Counted from the stretch's first letter, positions 1-8,514 are shown. The stretch: DNA of 64,000 nucleotides from an uncultured Massilia sp. (GCF_913773735.1 NZ_CAJYEB010000035.1:1-64000), one strand, 5' to 3'. Numbers and translations: made by a program. The notes: a model not told the origin generated them from the letters alone.

Positions 1-67
1 GCCCACGATCGGTCACTTGCTTGACCGCCGCGATCTTGAATTCTTCCGTGTACCGCTTCCCACTCAT
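1..67 (-). mobile_element. IS3-family transposase OrfA, N-terminal start only (runs off the window)
   Basis: Reading leftward from the ATG at 65-67, the first 22 codons begin MSGKRYTEEFKIAAVKQVTD, the usual opening of the helix-turn-helix OrfA of IS3-family elements, which binds the element's ends. An AAGGAG ribosome site lies about 7 bases before the ATG. The rest of OrfA, OrfB and the other end are outside the window, so whether the copy is intact cannot be told. The element's right-hand end should lie somewhere in 68-270, but I could not place it. Confidence 0.8.
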
Positions 68-274
68 GTTGACTCCTTTTGCCTAGAATTATGGCTCAGA
101 AGTATCTAGCATAGTGGTGGCGATTCAGTCGTCACGTTGTGACCAACCACGCTGGTTCTTGCAATAGCATTCAGAAGGTCCGCTTCTGGTCCACAGCTGC
201 CTGTCGTAACAGTCCGAAAGTTATTAGCTCGGCAATATGATATGCTGCCTGACTGGGTCGAGCGGCTGGAATCA

Positions 275-419
275 GCCCAGGCTGTGTAAAAACGCAAAAC
301 CTTGAAATTTTCATGGGTAGGGTGACCCTTCCCGACCTTGAGAAAATCGCGCAGCGGCCGTTCTGAGAGGTCGATTTTTTTGTTGGACGATGTTTCTCGC
401 GTTTTTACACAGCCTGGGC
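275..419. mobile_element. MITE-like element with perfect 21-bp terminal inverted repeats
   Basis: Bases 275-295 and 399-419 are exact reverse complements over 21 bases; the left arm begins GCCCAGGCTGTGTAAAAACG. The two arms enclose about 100 bp with no convincing gene. Total length is 145 bp. Short, non-coding and bounded by perfect inverted ends fits a miniature inverted-repeat element, probably moved by a full-length IS elsewhere with the same ends. I could not see a clear target-site duplication. A large RNA hairpin or a terminator is less likely because of the long loop. Confidence 0.6.
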
Positions 420-465
420 CAGGAGCCGACATTCAAATGATCACTCAAAGAGGTTAATGCACCCT

Positions 466-894
466 ATGAAAATCTCTTTCTCGTGCAAACATATTGCTAG
501 CATGTGGATGTTTTTCCTTGCAGCCTTGGTACACGGGCAGGAACTCGACTCTCTCTGGGAGCTACGGGTGATGGACATGAACAATCGGGTCAAAGTTGAG
601 GCAACGATCCGATTTTCGAATGAACCTGCCCAGTCCTGCATGGGTAGTGACTGGAAGCGTATCGTCGTTGAGACAAAAGACGATCGGGCCGAAGACTTTT
701 TCCCGCTGGATAGCCCGCTTGCTTACAAACTAGAACGCGGTACGCTAACACTTGGCCGGACCCATGTATGTGACGGATATTTATTTTTGACTGGAAAACA
801 GGAAGGCACAATCATTCGGGGCGACTACAATGCTGTAGGCTGGGGTAATAAGAAACTGGGTTCATTCTCATTAAAGAAAATCGAATTGCGATAA
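466..894 (+). CDS. Orphan secreted protein, function unknown
   Basis: 142 residues from the ATG at 466 (145 from an alternative ATG at 457). AAGAGG at 448-453 is about 12 bases from 466 but only 3 from 457, so 466 is preferred. The start gives a lysine, a hydrophobic stretch and a likely signal-peptidase site after VHG near residue 24, so the product is probably exported. Two cysteines remain in the mature part (SCMGSD and HVCDGY) and could form a disulfide. I recognise no domain. Codon use is clearly more AT-rich than in the rest of the window, and the gene lies between two mobile-element remnants, which suggests recent transfer. Confidence 0.6.
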   Translation: MKISFSCKHIASMWMFFLAALVHGQELDSLWELRVMDMNNRVKVEATIRFSNEPAQSCMGSDWKRIVVETKDDRAEDFFPLDSPLAYKLERGTLTLGRTHVCDGYLFLTGKQEGTIIRGDYNAVGWGNKKLGSFSLKKIELR

Positions 895-972
895 ATCGTC
901 GAGGTTTGTAATACGTGCTTCGTCCGATTCGGGTCGATAGCGGACGTACGCGGCCTCAGTCCGGGCACTAAC

Positions 973-1870
973 ATGGCGTCCGTGTTCGTAGACAGACTGA
1001 TGCCATGGCCCGAGCACTTCTGCCCGAAGACCTGTGGTCGCTTATGGAAGGCCATCTCCCAATCCACCATCGATCGTCTAAAGGGGCGGCGGCCACGCAT
1101 TGATGATCGCGCGGCTATGACGGGAATGCTGTTTGTCCTCCTGACCGCAATACCCTGGGAGGACCTGCTGCGCGAACTCCGCTGCGGCAGTGGCATGACA
1201 TGCTGGCGTCGCCTTCACGAACGGATGCGTGTCGGCGTTTGGCAGCGCGTCCACAAACGCGATTCTCCGACGGCGCCGGGAGCACGACCAGAGCATGTGG
1301 GATCGAGCTTGCGTTGACGCTGCAAGCGTACTGGCACCCGCCGGAGGCGAGCACGCGGGCCGCAACCCAACCGACCGCGGCGAACCCGGAAGCAAACACC
1401 ATTTGCTGGTGGACGAGCGTGGGCTTCCACTAGTCGCTCGGATTTCGGGCGCGCAGGGACACGACGCGCGTTTCCTCATCCTTTTGGTAGCGTCAATCCC
1501 GGCAGTGAAAGGACCGGCACGTTCAGTTCGCAAACGTCCAGGCAAGTTGCATGCTGATCGCGCATACGCTTCGAAAGCCCATCGGGCCTGGTTGCGCAGT
1601 CGAGGCATCGCAGTTCGGTTTGCGCGTGATGGCGTGGAGTCGCGCGAGAGGCTTGGCCGCTGGCGCTGGGTCGTCGAGCGAACCTCGGGTTGGCTGCATC
1701 CCTTCCGCAGATTGCGCATCCGACATGAGCGGCGGGCAGACATGCATCGGGCGTTCTTGTCGCTTGCCTGCCCGCTGATCCGTTGGCGGTACTTCGGCCG
1801 GTGTTATCAGGCGCTCCAAGGGCGCGCGCACGATTCGCCGCACATGCCAAACCCGCTATCCTTGTGCTAG
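973..1870 (+). pseudogene. IS5-family transposase interrupted by a one-base frameshift
   Basis: Two overlapping frames together make one DDE transposase of the IS5 family. The first (973-1317) has the N-terminal part, with PWEDLLRELRCGSGMTCWRR around residues 61-80. The second (usable from about 1259) has the catalytic core, with NPTDRGEPGSKHH, KLHADRAY and the C-terminal ERLGRWRWVVERT. Continuity is restored by skipping one base near 1258, inside the AAACGC run, which turns VHKRDSP into VHKAILRRR as family members read. This is either a disabling insertion or a frameshift used for expression; IS5 elements sometimes use -1 shifts, but this one would be +1. I found no convincing terminal inverted repeats. 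Confidence 0.75.
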
Positions 1871-1904
1871 TCTTTCTGGTGAGAAACCCAACGAAAGGCG
1901 ACGC

Positions 1905-2822
1905 ATGGCTTCCCAGGTGAAGGCTTCCGTGATGGAGGCGATCGGCAATACCCCCGTGGTCCGGCTCGGGCGACTGTTCCCGCACGCGCACGTGGTGGCG
2001 AAGCTCGAATTCATGAACCCCGGCGGCAGCGTCAAGGACCGCATGGTGCGGCACATGCTGCGCGGCCTGCCGGAAGGTGCGCGGCGCGTGGTGGAGAGCT
2101 CGTCCGGGAACACCGGCGCCGCGCTCGCGATGGCCAGCGCCGTGCTCGGCCTGCGCTGCGACGTGACGGTCCCCGATACCACCAGCACGGAAAAGGTGAA
2201 GCGGATCCGCGCCTACGGCGCCGACGTGCACCTGTGCGCGCCGGACGGCGCCGGCGACCCGGCGCGCGGCTACCATGCGGTGGCCGAAGGCATCGCGCGC
2301 GACGAAGGGGCGCACTACCTGGACCAGTACTGCTCGGAACACAACCGCGACGCGCACTACCGCGACACCGGCCCGGAACTGTGGGAGCAGCTGGCCGGCG
2401 AGATCGACGTGTTCGTCTGCGGCATCGGCTCGGGCGGCACGATCTCCGGCATCGGCCGCTACCTCAAGGAGCGCCGGCGCGACATCGCGGTGGTCGGCGT
2501 CGAGCCGCTGCACTCGGCCTACCGCGGACTGGTCACCGACGAACCGGCGAGCGGCGCCTACGCCACCGTCGTCGAGGGCGTGGGCAAGCGCCAGCCGTCG
2601 CGCAGCTTCGATCCCGCCGTCGTCGACGACGTGGTGCAGGTGGCCGACGACGACGCGCTGGCCTGGTGCCGCCGCCTGGCCGCCGAGGAAGGCATCCTGG
2701 CCGGCGGTTCGAGCGGCTGCGTCACCGCCGGCATCGCCCGGCTCGAGGGCGCGCTGCGCGGCAAGCGGATCGCCACGCTGTATCCGGATTCGGGCGCGTT
2801 CTACCTGTCCAAGTACTTCTGA
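1905..2822 (+). CDS. Cysteine synthase family PLP-dependent enzyme
   Basis: 305 residues, fold-type II PLP enzyme. The PLP lysine is K44 in NPGGSVKDR. The substrate loop SSGNTG is at 66-71, the phosphate-binding GSGGT at 175-179, and EEGILAGGSSG at 261-271 with the PLP-contacting serine. These are the hallmarks of O-acetylserine sulfhydrylase (CysK/CysM), which makes cysteine from O-acetylserine and sulfide; cystathionine beta-synthase-like members share them. The length fits CysK/CysM without a regulatory CBS domain. It stands alone, just downstream of the IS remnant and converging on the permease gene. Which acceptor substrate it uses cannot be told from sequence. Confidence 0.88.
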   Translation: MASQVKASVMEAIGNTPVVRLGRLFPHAHVVAKLEFMNPGGSVKDRMVRHMLRGLPEGARRVVESSSGNTGAALAMASAVLGLRCDVTVPDTTSTEKVKRIRAYGADVHLCAPDGAGDPARGYHAVAEGIARDEGAHYLDQYCSEHNRDAHYRDTGPELWEQLAGEIDVFVCGIGSGGTISGIGRYLKERRRDIAVVGVEPLHSAYRGLVTDEPASGAYATVVEGVGKRQPSRSFDPAVVDDVVQVADDDALAWCRRLAAEEGILAGGSSGCVTAGIARLEGALRGKRIATLYPDSGAFYLSKYF

Positions 2823-2835
2823 CCGGTGCGCCGGT

Positions 2836-4203
2836 TCACGCCGTGGCCTGGGCGCGTCCCCTGCGCCGCTCGGCCAGCACGTAGCCCATCCACAGCACCA
2901 GCAGCCAGGCCGGGATCAGCCATACCGACAGCAGCAGGTCCGGCGACCGGGTCATGATGACGACGATGCCGGCCAGGTACGCCAGGCACAGCCAGTTGGT
3001 CAGCGGGTAGGCCGGGCTGGGGAAGGCGGTGGCCTGGCCCGCGGCGCGCTTGGCGGCGCGAAAGCGCAGGTGGCTCCAGCTGATCATGGCCCAGTTGATC
3101 AGCATGCCGCCCACGGCCAGGCCCATCAAGAGGCCCAGCGCCTTGCCCGGCAGCGCGTAGTTGACGCCCACGCACAGGGCGGTGGCCAGCGCCGACACGC
3201 CCAGCGACGCCAGCGGCACGCCGCGCTCGTTCACCTTCAGCAGCGCGCGCGGCGCGTGGCCCTGCACGGCCAGGCCGTACAGCATGCGGCTGTTCGAGTA
3301 CACGCAGCTGTTGTAGACCGACAGCGCCGCCGTCAGCACGACCAGGTTCAGCACGTGGGCGACGATGCCGGCGTCGAGCGCCTTGAAGATCAGTACGAAG
3401 GGGCTGGCGCCCGGGACGATCTGGTTCCACGGATACAGCGACAGCAGCACGGCCAGCGCGCCGACGTAGAACACCAGGATGCGCCACAGGGCCTGGTTGG
3501 TCGCGCGCGGGATCGAGCGGGCCGGGTCGGCCGCCTCGGCCGCCGTGATGCCGATCACTTCCAGGCCGCCGAACGAGAACATGATGATCGCCATCGACAT
3601 CACCAGCCCTTCGAATCCGTGCGGGAAGAAGCCGCCGTGGCGCCACAGGTTGTCCACGCCCGCCTGCGGACCGGCGCCGCCGCTGGCCAGCAGGAAGATG
3701 CCGTAGACGATCATCGCGACGATGGCGGCCACCTTGATCACCGAGAACCAGAATTCGCTCTCGCCGAAGGCGCGCACGTTGATCAGGCTGATGCCGTTGG
3801 CGAGCACGAAGCAGCCCAGCGCCGACACCCAGGTCGGCACCGACGGGAACCAGTACTGCACGTAGATGCCGACGGCGGACAGTTCCGCCATGCTGACGAG
3901 GACGTACAGCACCCAGTAGTTCCAGCCCGAGACGAAGCCGGCGAAGCGCCCGCAGTACTTGTCGGCGAAGTGGCCGAAGGAGCCGGCGACGGGCTCGTCG
4001 ACCATCATCTCGCTGAGCTGGCGCATGATCAGGAAGGCGATGAGGCCGGCGACGGCATAGCCCAGCAGCACGGCGGGGCCGGCGATCCGGACGGTTTCGG
4101 CCACCCCCAGGAACAGGCCGGTGCCGATGGCGCCGCCGAGGGCGATCAGCTGGATGTGCCGGCTCTTGAGGCCGCGGTGGAGTCGAGAATCGTCGTTTGC
4201 CAT
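2836..4203 (-). CDS. Amino acid permease, AroP/PheP-like (APC superfamily)
   Basis: 455 residues with about 12 hydrophobic segments. The N-terminus LHRGLKSRHIQLIALGGAIG is the consensus first helix of the APC amino acid transporter family. Further stretches (SGWNYWVLYVLV, IMFSFGGLEVIGITAAEA, YNSCVYSNSRMLYGLA) match the aromatic amino acid branch typified by AroP and PheP. It is expected to be an inner-membrane proton symporter importing phenylalanine, tyrosine or tryptophan. A role feeding the tyrosine-degradation genes 8-11 kb away is plausible, but it is not in their operon. The sibling ProY branch is similar, so the exact substrate is uncertain. Confidence 0.88.
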   Translation of the reverse strand: MANDDSRLHRGLKSRHIQLIALGGAIGTGLFLGVAETVRIAGPAVLLGYAVAGLIAFLIMRQLSEMMVDEPVAGSFGHFADKYCGRFAGFVSGWNYWVLYVLVSMAELSAVGIYVQYWFPSVPTWVSALGCFVLANGISLINVRAFGESEFWFSVIKVAAIVAMIVYGIFLLASGGAGPQAGVDNLWRHGGFFPHGFEGLVMSMAIIMFSFGGLEVIGITAAEAADPARSIPRATNQALWRILVFYVGALAVLLSLYPWNQIVPGASPFVLIFKALDAGIVAHVLNLVVLTAALSVYNSCVYSNSRMLYGLAVQGHAPRALLKVNERGVPLASLGVSALATALCVGVNYALPGKALGLLMGLAVGGMLINWAMISWSHLRFRAAKRAAGQATAFPSPAYPLTNWLCLAYLAGIVVIMTRSPDLLLSVWLIPAWLLVLWMGYVLAERRRGRAQATA

Positions 4204-4422
4204 GCTGCGCTAGCTGATAGGAAAGACAATGATTCTAAAGGAAACGGCCGCCGGTGTGACCGCCCGCGCGGCTTTTACGTTCTTTTACACGCGGTAATCA
4301 TGCTGGCGGCGTGGGCAGGTCTTACAATGCGCAACGTTTCCAGACCAGAAACAGCCACAGGCGCCCGGCACGCCCCCTCTCCGGCCGGAGCGACGACGAA
4401 CACACCATTACCGTAACGACCC

Positions 4423-6804
4423 ATGTCCCAAGCGAATCGTCTCATCCACAGCAAACAGGCGCAGGCCGGCACCGGGGCGTCGCCGCGCCAGCGCGTGCTC
4501 TACCTCGCCGTCGGCCTCGCCCTGTGCGAGTTCGGATCCGCCGTGCCGGCGCTGGCGCAGAGCGCCACAGCGCCGGCCCCGGCCGCGGTCCCCGCCGCCG
4601 CCGCCACCACCGCAGCGCAGGCCGCGCCGGCGGCCGCCACGACGGCGCCCAAGGTGGTGAACGTGGTCGGCGAGCGCCCGACCAACCGCATCGACCGCCA
4701 GGTCTACGACGTCAAGCAGGACATCAACGCGAGCAACGGCAGCGCCGCCGACGCCCTCGGCAACGTGCCGTCGGTGGCGGTGGACCCGGACGGCACCGTG
4801 TCGCTGCGCGGCAGCACGAACGTCCAGATCCTCGTCGACGGCAAGCCCTCGGCCATGCTGCAGGGCGACAACCGCGGACCGGCGCTGCAGGCCATGCCGG
4901 CCGACGACATCGATTCCGTCGAGGTGATCAACAATCCCGGCGCGGAATTCGGCAACGAGGGCGGCGGCGGGCCGATCCTGAACCTGGTCATGAAGCGCAA
5001 CCGCAAGCCGGGCGGCTTCGGCGTGGCCAACGCCAACGTGGGCACGGCGGGGCGCTACAACGCGGCGCTGAGTGGCTCCTACAATACCGGCCGCTGGGGC
5101 TTCCAGGGCGGCGTCAACGTCCGCCACGACGGCCGCAACTCGACGTCGGACAGCGAGCGCGAACGCGTCGATCCCCTTACCGGCGACACCCAGCGCAGCA
5201 CCACCGCGTCGTCCAGCGCGGGCCTGAACGACAATACGGGCGCGCGCGGCCAGGTGTCGTACAACCTGGGCCAGGACGACACGCTGGAGGCGAACTTCGC
5301 CGTGATGAAGCGCACCAACGACCAGGAGGGCCTGGACCGCTACCGCGTGGTCGACGAGGACGGCACGCCGACCAGCGACTACTACCGCAGCACCCAGCGC
5401 AGCGGCGACAACACCAACAAGATGTTCGGCGCCCGCTGGGACCACAAGGGCGAGAAGCTGGGCGAGTCGTTCAAGATGGACCTGCGCGTGTCGGACAGCG
5501 ACACGAGCAACGCCACCGACTACGCCAACCGCTACCTGGTGCTGCCGCCGTTCGCGGCCGACAGCCGCAACCTGCAGGACGACGCCGGCGCGACGAAGAT
5601 CGTCGACTACACCGGCGACTACGAGCGCCCGCTGGAGAGCGGCGCGATCCTCAAGCTGGGCTGGAAGCTGTACGACAACCAGACCGATGCCGACCGCCGC
5701 TACTACGACTTCGACCTGGCCACCGGTGCGCAGACCCTGAACGGCCGCCGCACCAACGCCTTCGCCTACGAGGAACGCGACACGGCGCTGTACACCAGCT
5801 ACCAGTGGCGCGTGAACGAGCGCTGGGGCGCGCTGCTCGGCCTGCGCGCCGAGCACACCGACATGGACATCGGCGCCGGCAGCAGCGGCACGGCGGCCGC
5901 CGGCAACAGCTACCTGAACTGGATGCCGAGCGCCTTCGCCACCTACAAGCTGGACGACAAGACCAACCTGCGCTTTTCCTACGCGCGCCGGATCCGCCGC
6001 CCGCAGCCGAACGACCTGAACCCGTTCGTGCGCTACGTGGACGAGTTGAACGAATCGAGCGGCAACCCGTTCCTGAAGCCGGTGAAGACGGATTCGCTGG
6101 AAGTGGGCTACGAGACCAAGGCGGCGGGCCTGGACGCCAACGTGCGCGCCTACTACCGCAACGACAGCGACATGATCCGCAGCCGCCAGTACGCGGTGAA
6201 CGACACGGTGATCCTGACCACGCAGGAAAACGGCGGCAGCAACCGTTCCGGCGGCCTGGAATTCACACTGAGCGGCAAGCTCACGCCCAAGCTGTCGATC
6301 AACACCAGCGGCAACGTGTTCTTCGCCCAGCAGCAGCAGATCGACATCACCGGCGCGGAGAACAAGCGCAGCGCCACCTCGCTGAACGTGCGCGGCCGCT
6401 TCACCTACCAGCTGACGCCGCAGGACATGGTGCAGCTGATGCTCAATGCCCAGGGCAAGACCCTGGCCGGCGCCGGCTACCGCCAACCCAGCGCCACCGC
6501 CAATGTGACCTGGAAGCGCAGCCTGACGCCGGCGCTGTCGCTGGTCGCGACGGTGACGGACCTGTTCGACTCGCAGAAGATGGAGACGATCACCGACTCG
6601 GCGACGCTGAAGGAACACACGATCCGGCGCTTCGACGGCCGCATCGTGTACGTGGGCCTGTCCTACCGCTTCGGCGGCGTGCAGTCGCGCCGCGAGGGAG
6701 CGGACGGGGAGGGCTGGCGCCGCGGCCCGCCGGGCGGCATGGGCGGTCCACCGCCGGGCGGACCGGGCGGCGGCTTCGGCCCGGGCGGCGGTCCCGGCAT
6801 GTGA
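4423..6804 (+). CDS. TonB-dependent outer-membrane receptor with Gly/Pro-rich C-terminal tail
   Basis: 793 residues. A signal peptide ends near ALAQ (residue 46), followed by an Ala/Pro-rich linker to about 76. The plug domain (about 78-190) contains VSLRGSTNVQILVDGKPSAM and the typical DSVEVINNPGAEF. A 22-strand-type beta-barrel follows, ending with GLSYRF near 751. It should import a scarce substrate using TonB energy; the ligand is not evident. The last ~42 residues run beyond the barrel's usual terminal aromatic residue as a Gly/Pro/Arg-rich tail (RRGPPGGMGG and GPGGGFGPGG), which is unusual because BAM recognition normally uses a terminal Phe or Trp. It converges on the persulfide dioxygenase gene with a 7-bp gap. 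Confidence 0.87.
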   Translation: MSQANRLIHSKQAQAGTGASPRQRVLYLAVGLALCEFGSAVPALAQSATAPAPAAVPAAAATTAAQAAPAAATTAPKVVNVVGERPTNRIDRQVYDVKQDINASNGSAADALGNVPSVAVDPDGTVSLRGSTNVQILVDGKPSAMLQGDNRGPALQAMPADDIDSVEVINNPGAEFGNEGGGGPILNLVMKRNRKPGGFGVANANVGTAGRYNAALSGSYNTGRWGFQGGVNVRHDGRNSTSDSERERVDPLTGDTQRSTTASSSAGLNDNTGARGQVSYNLGQDDTLEANFAVMKRTNDQEGLDRYRVVDEDGTPTSDYYRSTQRSGDNTNKMFGARWDHKGEKLGESFKMDLRVSDSDTSNATDYANRYLVLPPFAADSRNLQDDAGATKIVDYTGDYERPLESGAILKLGWKLYDNQTDADRRYYDFDLATGAQTLNGRRTNAFAYEERDTALYTSYQWRVNERWGALLGLRAEHTDMDIGAGSSGTAAAGNSYLNWMPSAFATYKLDDKTNLRFSYARRIRRPQPNDLNPFVRYVDELNESSGNPFLKPVKTDSLEVGYETKAAGLDANVRAYYRNDSDMIRSRQYAVNDTVILTTQENGGSNRSGGLEFTLSGKLTPKLSINTSGNVFFAQQQQIDITGAENKRSATSLNVRGRFTYQLTPQDMVQLMLNAQGKTLAGAGYRQPSATANVTWKRSLTPALSLVATVTDLFDSQKMETITDSATLKEHTIRRFDGRIVYVGLSYRFGGVQSRREGADGEGWRRGPPGGMGGPPPGGPGGGFGPGGGPGM

Positions 6805-6811
6805 GGCGCCG

Positions 6812-7513
6812 TCACGCCACGTGCGGCAGCCCCAGGTTGCGGTTGGCCGGCAGCGCGACGTCGATCAGCTTCGGCTGCGGCAGGTTCAATGCCGCCATCA
6901 GCGCCACGAAGTCGGCGCGCGTGCCGCCGGCCAGGCGCGCGTTGTGGCGCTTTTCCCAGCCGATCGTCGTCACCGACTGGCCCTTGTAGTCGTGGCCCGG
7001 CCAGACCCGGGTAGCGTCCGGCAGCGCGAACAGGCGCGTCGTGATGCTGTCGTACAGCGCCTCGGCGCTGCCGCCCTGGAAGTCGGTGCGGCCGCAGCCG
7101 TCGATCAGCAGGGTGTCGCCGGTGAAGACGTTGCCGCGCCAGACGTAGCACATGCTGCCGGCCGTGTGGCCCGGCGTGTGGAGCGCGGCGATGGTTTCGC
7201 CGGCGCCGAAGCGCAGCACGTCGCCGTCGCGCAGCTGCACCTCGGCCGGCGGGATGCCGCAGCCGCTCGGCACGGCGGCGCGCGCGCCCGTCAGCTGGCG
7301 CAGCCGGCCGGCCGAGGTGACGTGGTCGGCATGCGCGTGGGTCTCGAGGATGGTGGCCAGGCGCAGGCCCAGGCGCTCGATGTGGGCGAGGTCGCGCTCC
7401 CAGTGCTGGTCGACGGGATCGATGATCACGGCCTCGCCGTTTTCCGGTCCCGCCAGGATGTAGGTGAAGGTCGACGACGCGGCGTCGAACAGCTGGATCG
7501 GGTTGATGTGCAT
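6812..7513 (-). CDS. Persulfide dioxygenase-like metallo-beta-lactamase-fold protein (ETHE1/Blh type)
   Basis: 233 residues. Metal ligands are in THAHADH (58-64), GHTAGS (H116), GDTLL (D133) and PGHDYKG (H174). GCGRTDFQGG (140-148) is the signature of the ETHE1/persulfide-dioxygenase branch rather than glyoxalase II. Family members use one iron to oxidise glutathione persulfide to sulfite in the cytoplasm, detoxifying sulfide. The two genes that follow in the same direction encode YeeE/YedE-type sulfur transport proteins, a pairing seen in bacterial sulfide-detoxification operons of the BigR/Blh type. No BigR-like regulator is visible beside it. The start ATG at 7513 is preceded by GGAGAG. 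Confidence 0.87.
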   Translation of the reverse strand: MHINPIQLFDAASSTFTYILAGPENGEAVIIDPVDQHWERDLAHIERLGLRLATILETHAHADHVTSAGRLRQLTGARAAVPSGCGIPPAEVQLRDGDVLRFGAGETIAALHTPGHTAGSMCYVWRGNVFTGDTLLIDGCGRTDFQGGSAEALYDSITTRLFALPDATRVWPGHDYKGQSVTTIGWEKRHNARLAGGTRADFVALMAALNLPQPKLIDVALPANRNLGLPHVA

Positions 7514-7516
7514 GGC

Positions 7517-7975
7517 TTACTCTCCTGGTCTGGCCGCCGGCGGCGGCAGGCCGGCCGCGTGCGCGGACCGGATGCGTTCAAAGACCTCGAATAGTGCCAT
7601 GCCGGCCACCATCGCCGCAACGAACATCAGGGTGGGCCTGCCGCCGACGGCCAGCGCGGCCAGCGCCGGACCGGGGCAGTAGCCGGCCAGGCCCCAGCCG
7701 GCGCCGAACGCCAGCGCGCCCAGCACCAGCCGGGCGTCGATGCCCGCGGCGCCGGGCAGGTGCACTTGCCCGCCCAGCAGGGTGCGGCCGCGCGCGCCGG
7801 CCACGCGGAAGGCCAGGGCGGCGACGGCGATGGCGCCGAGCATCGTGAACAGCAGCGACGGGTCCCACCGTCCCGCCAGGTCGAGGAAGGCCAGCACCTT
7901 GGCCGGGTTGGTCAGGCCGGAGAGGATCAGGCCGGCGCCGAACAGCAGGCCGGCGAGGAAGGCGGTGAGCGGCAT
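7517..7975 (-). CDS. YeeE/YedE-family (DUF6691) membrane protein, second half
   Basis: 152 residues, four hydrophobic segments. It has GAGLILSGLTNPAKVLAFLD near the start and WGLAGYCPGPALAAL in the second half; the Cys in GYCPGP is the conserved thiol of the DUF6691 half-proteins. Together with the upstream partner it would form a YeeE-like channel for thiosulfate or other sulfur compounds in the inner membrane. Its ATG (7975) lies 10 bases after the stop of the partner, and 3 bases separate its own stop from the dioxygenase ATG, so the three genes look like one transcript. Confidence 0.86.
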   Translation of the reverse strand: MPLTAFLAGLLFGAGLILSGLTNPAKVLAFLDLAGRWDPSLLFTMLGAIAVAALAFRVAGARGRTLLGGQVHLPGAAGIDARLVLGALAFGAGWGLAGYCPGPALAALAVGGRPTLMFVAAMVAGMALFEVFERIRSAHAAGLPPPAARPGE

Positions 7976-7985
7976 GGCGGCGCCT

Positions 7986-8417
7986 TCAGGCGAGGACGTG
8001 ACGCGTCACGAAAACGGTGGCGAAGCCGGCCAGCATGAAGCAGGCGGTCGCGACCAGCGAGCGGGGCGACAGGCGCGCGATGCCGCACACGCCGTGGCCG
8101 CTGGTGCAGCCGGAGCCGAAGCGGGTGCCGGCGCCCACCAGCAGGCCCGCCACCGTCAGCAGCAGCGGCGAGTGGTCGATCTGCGCCGGCGGCATGGCGC
8201 CGACCGCGAGCCAGGCCAGCGGCGCCACGAACAGCCCCAGCAGGAAGGCGCCGCGCCAGGCGACGTCGCCCCTTGCCGGGCGCAGCAGGCCGCCCAGGAT
8301 GCCGCTGATGCCCGCCACGCGGCCATTGGCCAGCAACAGCAATGCCGTGGCCAGCCCGACCAGGATGCCGCCGGCCAGCGCGGACCAGGGCATGGAGTGT
8401 TGCCAGTCGATCGTCAT
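7986..8417 (-). CDS. YeeE/YedE-family membrane protein, first half
   Basis: 143 residues from the ATG at 8417, chosen because GAGGAGAGAC lies directly upstream; the frame stays open to 8558 but without a better start. Hydrophobic segments are separated by RFGSGCTSGHGVCGIARLSP, the cysteine-bearing signature of YeeE/YedE thiosulfate-uptake proteins. It is the first gene of the three-gene sulfur module ending with the persulfide dioxygenase. A 16-base sequence at 8499-8514, repeated at 53130, lies 82 bases upstream and may belong to the promoter. Confidence 0.87.
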   Translation of the reverse strand: MTIDWQHSMPWSALAGGILVGLATALLLLANGRVAGISGILGGLLRPARGDVAWRGAFLLGLFVAPLAWLAVGAMPPAQIDHSPLLLTVAGLLVGAGTRFGSGCTSGHGVCGIARLSPRSLVATACFMLAGFATVFVTRHVLA

Positions 8418-8498
8418 CGTGTCTCTCCTCGTCGTCCGGTGTGACGTGCCATGCTGTCTTTGATCGCCACGACGCGCCGCCGTTCTTCCTCTGGTAGT

Positions 8499-8514
8499 TG
8501 CAACTAACCGACAG
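8499..8514 (-). promoter_or_regulatory. 16-bp motif shared with 53130-53145, upstream of the sulfur module
   Basis: On the minus strand it reads CTGTCGGTTAGTTGCA, identical to 53145-53130. Each copy precedes a minus-strand gene (82 and 95 bases before the ATG). This could be a shared promoter or operator element. Recognition by a particular sigma factor or regulator is not established. Confidence 0.4.

Noticed and set aside
106..432. 108-codon minus-strand frame through the MITE-like element
   Set aside because: It reads across both inverted repeats and into flanking DNA. Its apparent coding ability comes from the element sequence, and there is no ribosome site.
1476..2513. 345-codon minus-strand frame opposite the IS5 and cysteine synthase genes
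   Set aside because: It spans two unrelated plus-strand genes and has no domain, so it is a shadow.
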